This document shows, piece after piece, positions 1 to 7,880 of a DNA stretch of 17,940 nt. The notes beneath the pieces were generated by a model that had not been told where the DNA came from, made no database searches, and saw nothing but the letters and a program-made list of their open reading frames with translations. The DNA is taken from positions 1-17,940 of the forward strand of contig JACDAZ010000090.1 in NCBI GenBank assembly GCA_013695175.1, read 5' to 3'. The position numbers and the translations under genes were made by a program. The stretch is from Flavisolibacter sp. GTDB lineage: Bacteria; Bacteroidota; Bacteroidia; Chitinophagales; Chitinophagaceae. The stretch's first letter is position 1. Every line of letters starts with the position of its first letter.

Positions 1-659
1 CTGTTTCACCTGAAGAGAACATTTGCACCAAAGCATATGAACTGCTCAAAAAAGATTTTGACCTGCCACCGGTTTATATGCATTTACATAAAGTTATTCC
101 AACAGGTGCGGGTTTAGGTGGTGGTAGTGCAGATGGTGCCTTTACCCTGCTCCTATTAAATAAAAAATTTAAAATAGGTTTAAGTGAAGCACAGTTGATT
201 GATTATGCATTACAACTGGGAAGCGATTGTCCTATATTCATTATAAACAAACCTTGTTTTGCCAGCAGCAGGGGAGAAAAACTAATTCATGTTGAACTGG
301 ACCTTTCTTCTTACAAAATTGTTCTTGTACACCCTGCTTTACATATTCCCACCGCCTGGGCTTTTAAACAATTACAATTAAAACCAAAATGCATCTCCAT
401 AAAAGAAGCTATTCATAAACCTGTACTTGAATGGAATGATATTATTGTAAATGATTTTGAAGAACCCGTCTTTCAACATTATCCCGAAATAAAATTTTTA
501 AAAGAAATGCTGGTATCTGCAGGAGCTTTATATGCATCATTAACCGGAAGTGGTTCTGCTGTTTTTGGAATTTTTGAAAAAGATGCTGAACCCGATTTAA
601 AATTTCCGGAGCACTATCAATATAAAGTATTTAATGAGCTAAAGCCAATAAAGCATTAA
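1..659 (+). CDS. ispE: 4-diphosphocytidyl-2-C-methyl-D-erythritol kinase, 5' end missing
   Basis: GHMP-family kinase of the non-mevalonate (MEP) isoprenoid pathway. It phosphorylates CDP-methylerythritol at the 2-hydroxyl using ATP in the cytoplasm. The gene runs in from the left edge; the first complete codon is at base 3 and reads VSPEENICTKAYELL. The ATG at 78 is internal. The GHMP ATP-binding loop PTGAGLGGGSADGA follows at about 105-146, then LGSDCPIF, which carries the conserved Asp of the family, and a C-terminal SLTGSGSAVFG glycine motif near 538-570. About 218 codons are present, so roughly the first 50-60 residues of a normal IspE are outside the window. The last 29 bases overlap the convergent VOC gene. 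Identification is firm from the GHMP motifs and the downstream LTGSGS motif. Confidence 0.93.
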   Translation, partial: VSPEENICTKAYELLKKDFDLPPVYMHLHKVIPTGAGLGGGSADGAFTLLLLNKKFKIGLSEAQLIDYALQLGSDCPIFIINKPCFASSRGEKLIHVELDLSSYKIVLVHPALHIPTAWAFKQLQLKPKCISIKEAIHKPVLEWNDIIVNDFEEPVFQHYPEIKFLKEMLVSAGALYASLTGSGSAVFGIFEKDAEPDLKFPEHYQYKVFNELKPIKH

Positions 660-1116
660 TATCCAAAGCCTCAGTGATCATTTGTAAATTACCTTCAGCA
701 TCTAAAGTCCATGTTTCTTTGGGCTTGTCACAATACAATTCAACGCCATTTTCATCAGAATCATTTAAATAAATAGCTTCTGAAACTCCATGGTCAGAAG
801 CGCCGGTTAGAGGATAGTTTTGATCCATTAATCGTTTCATTGCTACTGCCAGTTCTCTTCTTTCTTCAAACAAAATAGCCACATGATATAAACCTGCAGT
901 ATTGCGGGGAGCCGGAGGTGCGTCTTTACTGTGCCAGGTATTTAAACCAATATGATGATGGTAACCCCCTGCAGATAGAAAAACAGCGCTGTTTCCATAG
1001 TACTGTGTTATTTCAAAACCAAGTAAATCACGATAAAAGGTTAAAGCCCTGTCCAGGTCAGCTACTTTTAAATGAACATGCCCAATACGGGTGGCGGCGG
1101 GAATTTTATACTCCAT
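631..1116 (-). CDS. VOC-fold (glyoxalase / extradiol dioxygenase-like) protein
   Basis: Single-chain vicinal-oxygen-chelate protein of 161 residues. The first beta-alpha-beta module starts with IGHVHLKVADLDRALTFY, giving a candidate metal ligand His13 (or His15). The second contains GLYHVAI (His78) and GVELYCDKP (Glu126), the usual positions of the remaining His and Glu ligands. A YHHHIGLNTW stretch at 52-61 and the tail with MITEALDINALL resemble the N-terminal half of CatE-type catechol 2,3-dioxygenases, which are about twice this length. It may therefore act as a dimer or have a different substrate. It could be a dioxygenase, a glyoxalase-like enzyme or a binding protein; the sequence does not decide. 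Its 3' end overlaps ispE by 29 bases. The ATG at 1116 fits the family's N-terminus. Confidence 0.85.
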   Translation of the reverse strand: MEYKIPAATRIGHVHLKVADLDRALTFYRDLLGFEITQYYGNSAVFLSAGGYHHHIGLNTWHSKDAPPAPRNTAGLYHVAILFEERRELAVAMKRLMDQNYPLTGASDHGVSEAIYLNDSDENGVELYCDKPKETWTLDAEGNLQMITEALDINALLALAH

Positions 1117-1126
1117 TTTTTATTTT

Positions 1127-1134
1127 TACATTTG
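1127..1134 (+). promoter_or_regulatory. possible Bacteroidota -7 element upstream of rocD
   Basis: TACATTTG followed by C matches the Bacteroidota TAnnTTTG -7 consensus in the 133-base gap between the divergent VOC gene and rocD. It would give a leader of roughly 110 bases before the rocD ATG. I see no clear TTG/TTTG at the expected -33 distance, so the call rests on one half-site. The leader would contain a 17-codon frame, ATG at 1140 to TAA at 1193, which I do not claim is translated. Apart from this the gap holds nothing I recognise. Confidence 0.3.
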
Positions 1135-1249
1135 CAATAATGAACAGGCAAATTTCCTTTTTACAGGCTAATCTTGATATTCTCAATCACTAAGTTGTTC
1201 CGCTTCCTGCTGCCGTTAGCTCATTCAATTAACTATTAAATTTACTATT

Positions 1250-2485
1250 ATGCCTGCTACAACTTCTGTTGTTTTCGATACTCAATATTATTTAGATCTC
1301 GAAGAAAAATTCGGTGCCCATAATTATCACCCCCTACCGGTAGTACTCCAAAAAGGTGAAGGTGTTTTTTTATGGGATGTGGAAGGGAAAAGATATTTTG
1401 ATTTTTTGAGTGGTTATTCAGCAGTTAACCAGGGACATTGTCATCCTAAAATTGTAGATGCCCTTATTCAACAGGCCAAAAAACTCACCCTCACCTCCCG
1501 GGCTTTTCATAGTGATGCTTTAGCTGAATATGCTCAATACATTACTGCTTACTTCGGTTATGATAAAGTACTTCCCATGAATACAGGTGTGGAAGCTGTG
1601 GAAACAGCTATCAAATTATGCCGCAAATGGGGTTATGAAAAAAAAGGAATTCCGGATGAAGAAGCTTTGATTATTGTTTGTGAAAATAATTTTCACGGCA
1701 GAACCACTACGGTTATTTCATTCAGTTCCGACCCAAGCGCCTATAATAATTTTGGTCCGTACATGCCTGGCTTTATTCAAATTCCATTTAATGATCTGAA
1801 AACGCTGGAAAATGTTTTACAAAATAAAAATGTCGCCGGTTTTTTAGTGGAGCCTATACAAGGTGAGGCCGGTGTAAAAGTTCCTGACGAAGGTTATTTA
1901 AGAAAAGCATCAGATTTATGTAAAGATGCAAATGTGCTCTTCATGGCAGATGAAATACAAACCGGTTTATGCCGTACAGGAAAAATGCTGGCTTGTGATC
2001 ATGAAAATGTAAGACCTGATATTTTAATTTTAGGAAAAGCCTTAAGCGGAGGATTATTACCGGTAAGTGCTGTATTAGCCGATGATGAAGTAATGCTTAC
2101 CATTAAACCCGGTGAACATGGTTCAACATATGGAGGAAATCCATTAGCATGTAAAGTAGCCATTGCCGCACTTGAAGTTTTAAAAGAAGAAAATATGGCT
2201 GAAAATGCTGTTGTATTAGGAGAACAATTCAGAAAGGGTTTAGAAAATATAAAATCAAAGCATATAAAAATTATAAGAGGTAAAGGATTACTTAATGCAA
2301 TGGTAATTGATCATCCAGATAAAGAAGCAGCCTGGAAACTTTGTATGGAATTGAAAGAAAATGGTTTGTTAGCCAAGCCTACACAAGGTGATAAAATAAG
2401 GTTTGCTCCTCCCCTTGTTATTTCAAAAGATCAAATTGAGGAATCAATCGAAATCATTGAAAAAAGCATTTCTGTTTTAGATTGA
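1250..2485 (+). CDS. rocD: ornithine--oxo-acid aminotransferase
   Basis: Class III PLP-dependent aminotransferase (411 residues) that converts ornithine plus 2-oxoglutarate to glutamate-5-semialdehyde plus glutamate, linking arginine breakdown to proline and glutamate. The ornithine-type signature [18 protein letters not shown] is present; its Tyr56 corresponds to the ornithine-binding Tyr55 of the human enzyme. NFHGRTT supplies Arg151, the cofactor-contacting Asp234 lies in [10 protein letters not shown], and the Schiff-base Lys263 is in [17 protein letters not shown] near 293-301 is the conserved phosphate-binding loop. Length is normal for bacterial RocD. It stands alone as a transcription unit and converges with the membrane-protein gene ending at 2557. 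The ATG at 1250 lies in AT-rich sequence without a recognisable ribosome binding site. N-acetylornithine aminotransferase (ArgD) is the main alternative but fits the signature less well. Confidence 0.93.
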   Translation: MPATTSVVFDTQYYLDLEEKFGAHNYHPLPVVLQKGEGVFLWDVEGKRYFDFLSGYSAVNQGHCHPKIVDALIQQAKKLTLTSRAFHSDALAEYAQYITAYFGYDKVLPMNTGVEAVETAIKLCRKWGYEKKGIPDEEALIIVCENNFHGRTTTVISFSSDPSAYNNFGPYMPGFIQIPFNDLKTLENVLQNKNVAGFLVEPIQGEAGVKVPDEGYLRKASDLCKDANVLFMADEIQTGLCRTGKMLACDHENVRPDILILGKALSGGLLPVSAVLADDEVMLTIKPGEHGSTYGGNPLACKVAIAALEVLKEENMAENAVVLGEQFRKGLENIKSKHIKIIRGKGLLNAMVIDHPDKEAAWKLCMELKENGLLAKPTQGDKIRFAPPLVISKDQIEESIEIIEKSISVLD

Positions 2486-2556
2486 TCTTATAAATGGCAT
2501 TATAAATAAAAAATCCATTCCTTATAGCTTGAATTCTTTATCAGGAAAATAAACAT

Positions 2557-2967
2557 TTACTGTTCATTAGTAATAAAATCTTCAGTTGCTTTGAATGGCA
2601 CCTTGATTAATAAAGAAAACAAAAGCATCAAAACTGAAGAAAGTAAAGCAACATAAAGAGCAACCTGCTTTACCGGGCATTCGCCTCCGTGGCAAGCAGA
2701 AATAATAATGAAATTTCTTATTGACCATGCTATATTAAATCCTGCGAAAAAAATAGCTGCCTTATGACTCCATGATTTATTCAAAAGTATAAACATTAAG
2801 TACAAACCTGCTAAAACAAAATGCATATAACCTGGTTTTCCAAAAGAAGTTCCTTCAGCAGAAATACCACTTACTACAATGTTCTTATTTTCAATAATTA
2901 CCCATGGAAAAAAGCAGGCAGATAATAACAATAAAGCAGCTCCAATAGCTAACCAACGCATGTTCAT
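2557..2967 (-). CDS. small four-helix membrane protein, function unknown
   Basis: A 136-residue hydrophobic protein that I do not recognise. Four likely membrane segments lie at about 5-24, 48-62, 68-90 and 101-122. Between helices 3 and 4 there is a short loop ACHGGECPVK with two cysteines (92 and 97) that could form a disulfide or bind metal; this is inference. The first helix includes LLSACFFPW, which resembles a lipobox superficially but has no proper +1 context and is more likely a membrane anchor. It lies 56 bases beyond the DUF4294 gene on the same strand, so it may be the last gene of the ccmEF transcript or have its own start. A second ATG at 2961 is equally possible. Confidence 0.7.
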   Translation of the reverse strand: MNMRWLAIGAALLLLSACFFPWVIIENKNIVVSGISAEGTSFGKPGYMHFVLAGLYLMFILLNKSWSHKAAIFFAGFNIAWSIRNFIIISACHGGECPVKQVALYVALLSSVLMLLFSLLIKVPFKATEDFITNEQ

Positions 2968-3023
2968 CAGGCGAAGTTACTGTCATACCTTAAAGTTCAA
3001 AAAGTAAAAAAGGATCAGAAGAA

Positions 3024-3680
3024 TTATTGATGTGTTCGTACATAAGGCCGTACAGGATTATTATACCACATACCATCAATCTCTTTTACGAAATTTTCTA
3101 TTTGCCTGTCAATTGTATTTTGAGTATTATATTCCTGCTTAAGACTACTGCCAAAGAAAAAAGCGACTGTTTGATACATTCTGGCATTTAAACCACCCTT
3201 AAATTCTTTGATGATTTCATAGCAGTTATTGTTGGTTTGCCTGTTTATTAATTTCATTAATACCTTCCCCTGGTAAACGGATAAATTTGTTAAAGGATCG
3301 GCAAACTGTTCCCTCAATTCCTTTTCACGCGATTTTATATACTCTTTTCTTGCTTTTATTTTTGGAATTTTTGCAAGATTATTATTTACATCATTTAATG
3401 TTAGTCCGGCAGTACGTGCATATGGATAAGTAACATAAACTGCATTGCGGAGGCGATTATATTTTGCTATTTCCTTAGCTAGTTGATCGGGGGGGAGATT
3501 AGATACATATACCATCTGCAGTTCCTTATAAGGAAGTCTTTCACCCCGGTAATTTATTACTTCAACAATAATGGTATCTTTTTCACCCCATTCAGGTTCA
3601 CGATTATCCTGTGCAGAAGCCACTTGAGGAATGCTTGCCAGCAATGAAATAAAAAATAATATGGGTATAGACCGGAACAT
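3024..3680 (-). CDS. secreted DUF4294-family protein
   Basis: Starting at the ATG at 3680 gives 218 residues with a clean signal peptide (MFRSIPILFFISLLASIPQVASA, cleavage likely before QDNREPEW). An upstream in-frame TTG at 3713 would put 11 extra residues before this signal and is less likely. The mature part resembles the Bacteroidota DUF4294 family: a LRNAVYVTYPYARTA segment, a charged helical stretch rich in Lys and Glu, then GKVLMKLINRQTNNNCYEII and a C-terminal SSLKQEYN segment. The family has no established biochemical role that I know of. It lies 72 bases after ccmF on the same strand, so co-transcription is possible but not shown. Location is probably periplasmic. Confidence 0.8.
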   Translation of the reverse strand: MFRSIPILFFISLLASIPQVASAQDNREPEWGEKDTIIVEVINYRGERLPYKELQMVYVSNLPPDQLAKEIAKYNRLRNAVYVTYPYARTAGLTLNDVNNNLAKIPKIKARKEYIKSREKELREQFADPLTNLSVYQGKVLMKLINRQTNNNCYEIIKEFKGGLNARMYQTVAFFFGSSLKQEYNTQNTIDRQIENFVKEIDGMWYNNPVRPYVRTHQ

Positions 3681-3752
3681 ATAGAAAAATACAACCTGTT
3701 TTGCAATTATCAAACAGACAATGAAACTATAACAAAAGCTGTTTAAAAATAC

Positions 3753-6215
3753 CTAAATTTTATGAACAGGCACCCGGTTTAGTTGTACCCTTCTAATTGT
3801 ACTCATAATTAAACCCACTACCATTATTAAAATTCCCAGCCAAAGAAGGTTTATATAAGGAAAGTTATAAGCCTTTAGTGTAACGTATTGCATTACAGAA
3901 TCAGATTCTTTTATACCAAATTCAGCTTCATTTCCCCTTATATTTTGCAGTTGTACAACAAGATTTTCAGCAATTAAGGTATCGGGGTACGACGATAACT
4001 GACCTCCTTTATTTACAAGCAAAGGTTCCATTGTAAAAAGGGATTGGCTTTTTGCATAAACTTTTAATGTGGCAATAGTGGCAGAATCAGTAGGTTTAAA
4101 GCCCGGCTGAGGAATATTATCCCTGGAATTGATATTATCAAGAACCGCATATCCTTTTGAATAAAATAAAGTATCTCCCACTTTAATAGTTTCTGTTCTG
4201 AATGATGCAGTATCCTTATTTTTTTCAGGGTCAGGTAAAGAAGTGATGTATGTAAATATATCGTGCGACCAATAATGCTTGGCATCGGGGTTAGCCATCA
4301 AACCTTCATTGCCTTTATAGTTTACAAAAGCATTGGGTTTTAAAACAAAATTTTCTTTACCATCTTTTGTTTCAAATCTGAGGTGGTAAAACCATAGCGG
4401 CTTTTCGGGATGCGATTCTTCTTTTTCATAGGTAACCCAATACTTACCCATATCGGTACGAACACCTTTTATAAGAGTGAGGTTTTCACCCGGTTTTTCT
4501 TTGCTTTCTTTTCCAAAATTGATCAGGATACCACTGGTGTTATAGGAAAGAACTTCTTTTTTTGAAGAAGATATTAATACGCCTAAAAGCATTAATCCAA
4601 ATCCTAAGTGTGCAATGGAACCTCCGGAAATTTTAAGCTTCCCCTTAAGACCAATCCATATATAAGCTGCATTTGCTATGATGGTAAATACAGCGGCTAC
4701 AATAGCAAACCATATAGCTCCCAAGTAACCAATACCATATTCATCATAATTAATATTTCCAAATGCCAGTATTAGAGCCCCAATTACAACTGATGCAATA
4801 GCAGGATATAAAAGTTTTCTGGTTACAAAAGCTTTTGGAGTGCTTTTATACTTGAAGTATTGAGAAATGGCTGTTAATAATCCAATGATAATAGCGACAA
4901 AAATTTGAATACGGTTATAAGCAAAAGCTGTATCCTCACCAAAAGCAAGTGGTTTAAATAATTCTGTTCCCTCTCCTGCAAAGGCACTTGCAATTTTATT
5001 GATGACAGGTAGTGATGTCATCAGGATGATGGTGAGAGCCGATAAAAAGAAAACAAGTGAACCAATAAACATCAGGAACTCTCTTGATGATGATTCTTCT
5101 TCTTTTTTAATAAATGGGATATTCTTATACCTCTGTATATAAAAAATAGCAGAAGGAAGTAAGAATAATAATAAGAAGGTTCTAAGTTGCCACTTCATAC
5201 CCAGATCGGTAAAGGCATGTACAGAAGTTTCCTGCAGATCGCCACTGCGGGTAAGATAAGTTGAATATAAAACCAGTAAAAAAGATAAAAGGATAAATAA
5301 GAATGAAGCTCGCAATGCATTACCTGTGTGCCGGAAGATCAGCATGGTATGTATACCAGCAATCAATATAAGCCATGGAACAAGCGATGCATTTTCAACA
5401 GGATCCCATGCCCAGTAACCACCAAAATTTAAGGATTCATAAGCCCATGCAGCCCCCATAGCAATTCCAAGTCCTAATACAGCAGCAGCAAATAATGCCC
5501 AGGGTAAAGCGGGTTTAACCCATCCCGTAAAATCTCTTTTCCATAAACCACTTATAGCATATGCAAAAGGTATTAATGTAGCTGCAAAACCAAGGAACAA
5601 CACCGGTGGATGAATAACCATCCAATAATTTTGTAGAAGCGGGTTCAGGTCATTTCCATCCTGCACCATCATTAAATAATCAGGACGTGAAAAAATGGGT
5701 GCTTCCAGTTCATTACGTAATAATACAAATGGATTGGACCCGATTTTTAAATTTAAAAATGCAATACCGGCAATCATGGTAGCAAGACAGAACTGCATAA
5801 AACTTACCACTGTCATTACAGGTGCTTCCCATAATTTTTCTTTTTTCATTATTACCAAACCCAATATGCAATGCCAGAAACTCCAAAGTAAAAAACTGCC
5901 TTCCTGCCCTTCCCAAAAACAACTAAGCAGGTATTTCATTTCAAGCGACCGGCTGCTGTGCTGCCATGCATATTTATATTCAAACAAATGATTGCTGATA
6001 ATGAAAAAAAGAATTGCAAAAATGGAAACAATAGAAATGGTTTCAGCGATAAAAAAAATCCTGGCAAGATTTCGCCACTTTAATTTATCATCTGGATTTG
6101 TTTTTTGTGCACTAAAAAAATAAGCTACTGTAGCGGCCAGCGAAGCAATAAGAGAAATTAGTATAAAGAAATGTCCCAGTTGACCGGGTACCAGGTTTTC
6201 ACCAATAAAATCCAT
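3753..6215 (-). CDS. ccmF: cytochrome c haem lyase CcmF (CcmF/CcsA family)
   Basis: Polytopic inner-membrane protein of 820 residues that attaches haem to apocytochrome c in System I. The tryptophan-rich WWD domain lies at about 257-281 (AWAYESLNFGGYWAWDPVEN). All four histidines typical of CcmF are in their expected contexts: His202 in IHPPVLFLGF, His289 in AGIHTML, His333 in SVHAFTD and His536 in IAHLGFG. This separates it from plain CcsA or CcmC, although automated pipelines often label such proteins CcsA. Roughly fourteen membrane helices fill residues 10-550, then a soluble region of about 230 residues (555-785) precedes a last helix at 787-806. It is longer than the roughly 650-residue proteobacterial CcmF. 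It starts 6 bases after the ccmE stop, so the two are one operon. Confidence 0.92.
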   Translation of the reverse strand: MDFIGENLVPGQLGHFFILISLIASLAATVAYFFSAQKTNPDDKLKWRNLARIFFIAETISIVSIFAILFFIISNHLFEYKYAWQHSSRSLEMKYLLSCFWEGQEGSFLLWSFWHCILGLVIMKKEKLWEAPVMTVVSFMQFCLATMIAGIAFLNLKIGSNPFVLLRNELEAPIFSRPDYLMMVQDGNDLNPLLQNYWMVIHPPVLFLGFAATLIPFAYAISGLWKRDFTGWVKPALPWALFAAAVLGLGIAMGAAWAYESLNFGGYWAWDPVENASLVPWLILIAGIHTMLIFRHTGNALRASFLFILLSFLLVLYSTYLTRSGDLQETSVHAFTDLGMKWQLRTFLLLFLLPSAIFYIQRYKNIPFIKKEEESSSREFLMFIGSLVFFLSALTIILMTSLPVINKIASAFAGEGTELFKPLAFGEDTAFAYNRIQIFVAIIIGLLTAISQYFKYKSTPKAFVTRKLLYPAIASVVIGALILAFGNINYDEYGIGYLGAIWFAIVAAVFTIIANAAYIWIGLKGKLKISGGSIAHLGFGLMLLGVLISSSKKEVLSYNTSGILINFGKESKEKPGENLTLIKGVRTDMGKYWVTYEKEESHPEKPLWFYHLRFETKDGKENFVLKPNAFVNYKGNEGLMANPDAKHYWSHDIFTYITSLPDPEKNKDTASFRTETIKVGDTLFYSKGYAVLDNINSRDNIPQPGFKPTDSATIATLKVYAKSQSLFTMEPLLVNKGGQLSSYPDTLIAENLVVQLQNIRGNEAEFGIKESDSVMQYVTLKAYNFPYINLLWLGILIMVVGLIMSTIRRVQLNRVPVHKI

Positions 6216-6221
6216 CAGCGA

Positions 6222-6656
6222 TTAGTATTTGTATTCCAGTTTTTTTTCGTTTGATGCGGAAGGAAGATTTTTTTGTGCAGCATTCATATCATCTTTATAC
6301 TTGCTGGGGCACTTCATTTGAAGTTTTGTGCATTCAAAATAGCCATCCCTCATATATCCGTTTAAATCAATTCCTTCACTTCTTTCAATATCTGTTGGCT
6401 TGGAATTGTTATAAATTACTTTGCTTTGTTTTCCATCCTGGTCAACTGCATAAAAGATCGTTTTATTAGGATCTTTCATTTCGTCATACTCAATGGGATG
6501 TGTTTTATCCAACTGCACCTTTACAACCACAAACCTGTCCTTTTTACCTGCTGCAGAATCAAAAGTTTCATAAGTAGTAAGGTCTTTAATAAAAAAAGAC
6601 ATGCCTACAATACCGGCAATTACAAGGAGCAGTAGAATAATGTGAATTTTTTTCAT
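6222..6656 (-). CDS. ccmE: haem chaperone CcmE, CxxxY variant
   Basis: Membrane-anchored haem chaperone of 144 residues. It receives haem at the outer face of the inner membrane, binds it covalently and passes it to CcmF. An N-terminal anchor (about 5-23) is followed by the OB-fold domain, with FVVVKVQLD and IFYAVDQDGKQ strands and the late DLNGYMRDGYFEC segment. The haem site reads KCPSKY: Cys116 stands where the classical histidine of HxxxY is found and Tyr120 is kept. CxxxY forms of CcmE are described from archaea, sulfate reducers and some other bacteria, in a variant System I that lacks CcmH. The charged tail ends at Lys143/Tyr144. It is the first gene of the ccmE-ccmF unit. Identification comes from position next to ccmF plus the aligned haem motif. 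Confidence 0.88.
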   Translation of the reverse strand: MKKIHIILLLLVIAGIVGMSFFIKDLTTYETFDSAAGKKDRFVVVKVQLDKTHPIEYDEMKDPNKTIFYAVDQDGKQSKVIYNNSKPTDIERSEGIDLNGYMRDGYFECTKLQMKCPSKYKDDMNAAQKNLPSASNEKKLEYKY

Positions 6657-6672
6657 GTTTGTATCAGCGCTG

Positions 6673-6705
6673 CAAAGGTAGTTAAAATGCTATTTAACTT
6701 TCAAA
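6673..6705 (-). promoter_or_regulatory. promoter of ccmE-ccmF
   Basis: Read on the minus strand this is TTTG (6705-6702), a 21-base spacer and TACCTTTG (6680-6673) followed by CA. It matches the Bacteroidota TTTG-N17-23-TAnnTTTG promoter in full. The -7 element ends 16 bases before the ccmE ATG, giving a very short leader. Confidence 0.75.
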
Positions 6706-6772
6706 TACAATAATGATTCTGATCAGTTCTTTACACTTTTTCACAAAACAATAGTTATTACAACGTAGTCAA

Positions 6773-6804
6773 TTTTTGCTACCACGTATTTCAAGATTAA
6801 CTTG
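6773..6804 (+). promoter_or_regulatory. probable promoter of the ureohydrolase operon
   Basis: TTTTTG at 6773-6778, an 18-base spacer and TTAACTTG followed by CACC at 6797-6804 give a Bacteroidota-type promoter with an exact -33 and a -7 that departs from TAnnTTTG at two positions. The gene's ATG is 23 bases further on. It lies back to back with the ccmE promoter in a 171-base divergent gap (6657-6827) that holds no other feature I can see. Confidence 0.45.
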
Positions 6805-6827
6805 CACCGCCTTTAAATCATGTATAA

Positions 6828-7880
6828 ATGATAGATTTAACTTCTTTTGATCCTAATAGCGCCGGTAACCCAAATAACAACATTTTTGGATTGCCCTTTT
6901 CTGAGGAGGATGCAAGGTTGGTTCTGCTGCCTGTGCCGTGGGAAGTAACAGTAAGTTTTGGGTCAGGTACTGCACGTGCTGCTGAACAAATAATGAAAGC
7001 AAGCCTGCAGGTAGATCTATTTGATCCTGAATACCCCATTAGCTGGAAAGAAGGAATATTTTTTCGCGAGCAGGATAAAAAGATTTTACTAAGAAGCGAT
7101 TATCTGCGAAAAGAAGCTGAATTATATATCGATTATATATCAAAAGGCGAGGTGGTTGATGAAAATCAATTTATGCGCAAAACGCTTAGAGAAGTAAACG
7201 AAGGTGGATATTTTTTAAACAATTGGGTATACCAGCAAACTAAAGAAATGCTGGATTCCGGAAAATTAGTTGCTCTTGTTGGTGGTGACCACAGTACTCC
7301 TTTGGGATATTTAAAGGCTATAGGTGAAACATATGGTGATTTTGGCATTTTGCAAATTGATGCTCATATGGATCTGCGCGAAGCCTATGAAGGTTTTGTA
7401 TATTCTCATGCCAGCATCATGTTTAATGCTTTAAAAGAAATACCACAATTAAAAAAAATTGTACAGGCAGGTATACGCGACTTTTCTGAAGGTGAATGGG
7501 AATATGTAAAAGGGGAAGAAAGAGTAAAAATATATTTTGAAAAAGATATTCGTTTTAGATTGTATGAAGGTGAAACTTTCAGGCAAATAGTTGATGAAAT
7601 GATTGAACAGCTTCCACAGCAGGTTTATATTAGTTTTGATATTGATGGTTTAGATCCTAAGCTGGCTCCTAATACCGGAACTCCTGTTCAAGGTGGCTTT
7701 GAAACAGAACAAGTGTTTTACATATTTGAAAAAATAAGAAAAACAGGTAAAACAATTATTGGATTTGACTTAAGTGAAGTAAGCACCAGTGAAAATGGAT
7801 GGGACGCCAATGTAGGAGCACGAATTTTATTTAAATTATGTAATATTTTAATTGCCTCTAATCCTGCAAAAAATGTATAA
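6828..7880 (+). CDS. arginase/agmatinase-family ureohydrolase
   Basis: Manganese-dependent ureohydrolase of 350 residues that splits a guanidino group to urea or a related product. The two-metal site is complete: GGDHS with His155, IDAHMD with Asp178, His180 and Asp182, and SFDIDGLDP with Asp271 and Asp273. YSHAS (His194) and GFDLSEV (Glu317) match the substrate-side His and guanidinium-binding Glu of arginase. Compared with the roughly 300-residue enzymes there is extra sequence at about 70-140. The substrate could be arginine, agmatine, formimidoylglutamate or another guanidino compound; motifs alone do not separate these. A rocD gene in the same window would suit arginase, but it is 4.3 kb away in another transcription unit. 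It heads a five-gene run, and its stop overlaps the next gene by 8 bases. Confidence 0.9.
   Translation: MIDLTSFDPNSAGNPNNNIFGLPFSEEDARLVLLPVPWEVTVSFGSGTARAAEQIMKASLQVDLFDPEYPISWKEGIFFREQDKKILLRSDYLRKEAELYIDYISKGEVVDENQFMRKTLREVNEGGYFLNNWVYQQTKEMLDSGKLVALVGGDHSTPLGYLKAIGETYGDFGILQIDAHMDLREAYEGFVYSHASIMFNALKEIPQLKKIVQAGIRDFSEGEWEYVKGEERVKIYFEKDIRFRLYEGETFRQIVDEMIEQLPQQVYISFDIDGLDPKLAPNTGTPVQGGFETEQVFYIFEKIRKTGKTIIGFDLSEVSTSENGWDANVGARILFKLCNILIASNPAKNV

Noticed and set aside
918..1193. Open frame of 91 codons on the plus strand, mostly opposite the VOC gene.
   Set aside because: It has no recognisable domain, starts inside the coding sequence of a clear VOC-fold gene on the other strand, and its composition looks like an antisense shadow.
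2488..2507. Direct repeat of TTATAAAT between rocD and the membrane protein gene, considered as a terminator or operator.
   Set aside because: The repeat is short and AT-only, forms no stable stem with a T-run, and is expected by chance in such AT-rich sequence.
3681..3713. Longer DUF4294 protein from the TTG at 3713.
   Set aside because: It would add 11 residues before an already complete signal peptide that begins at the ATG at 3680.
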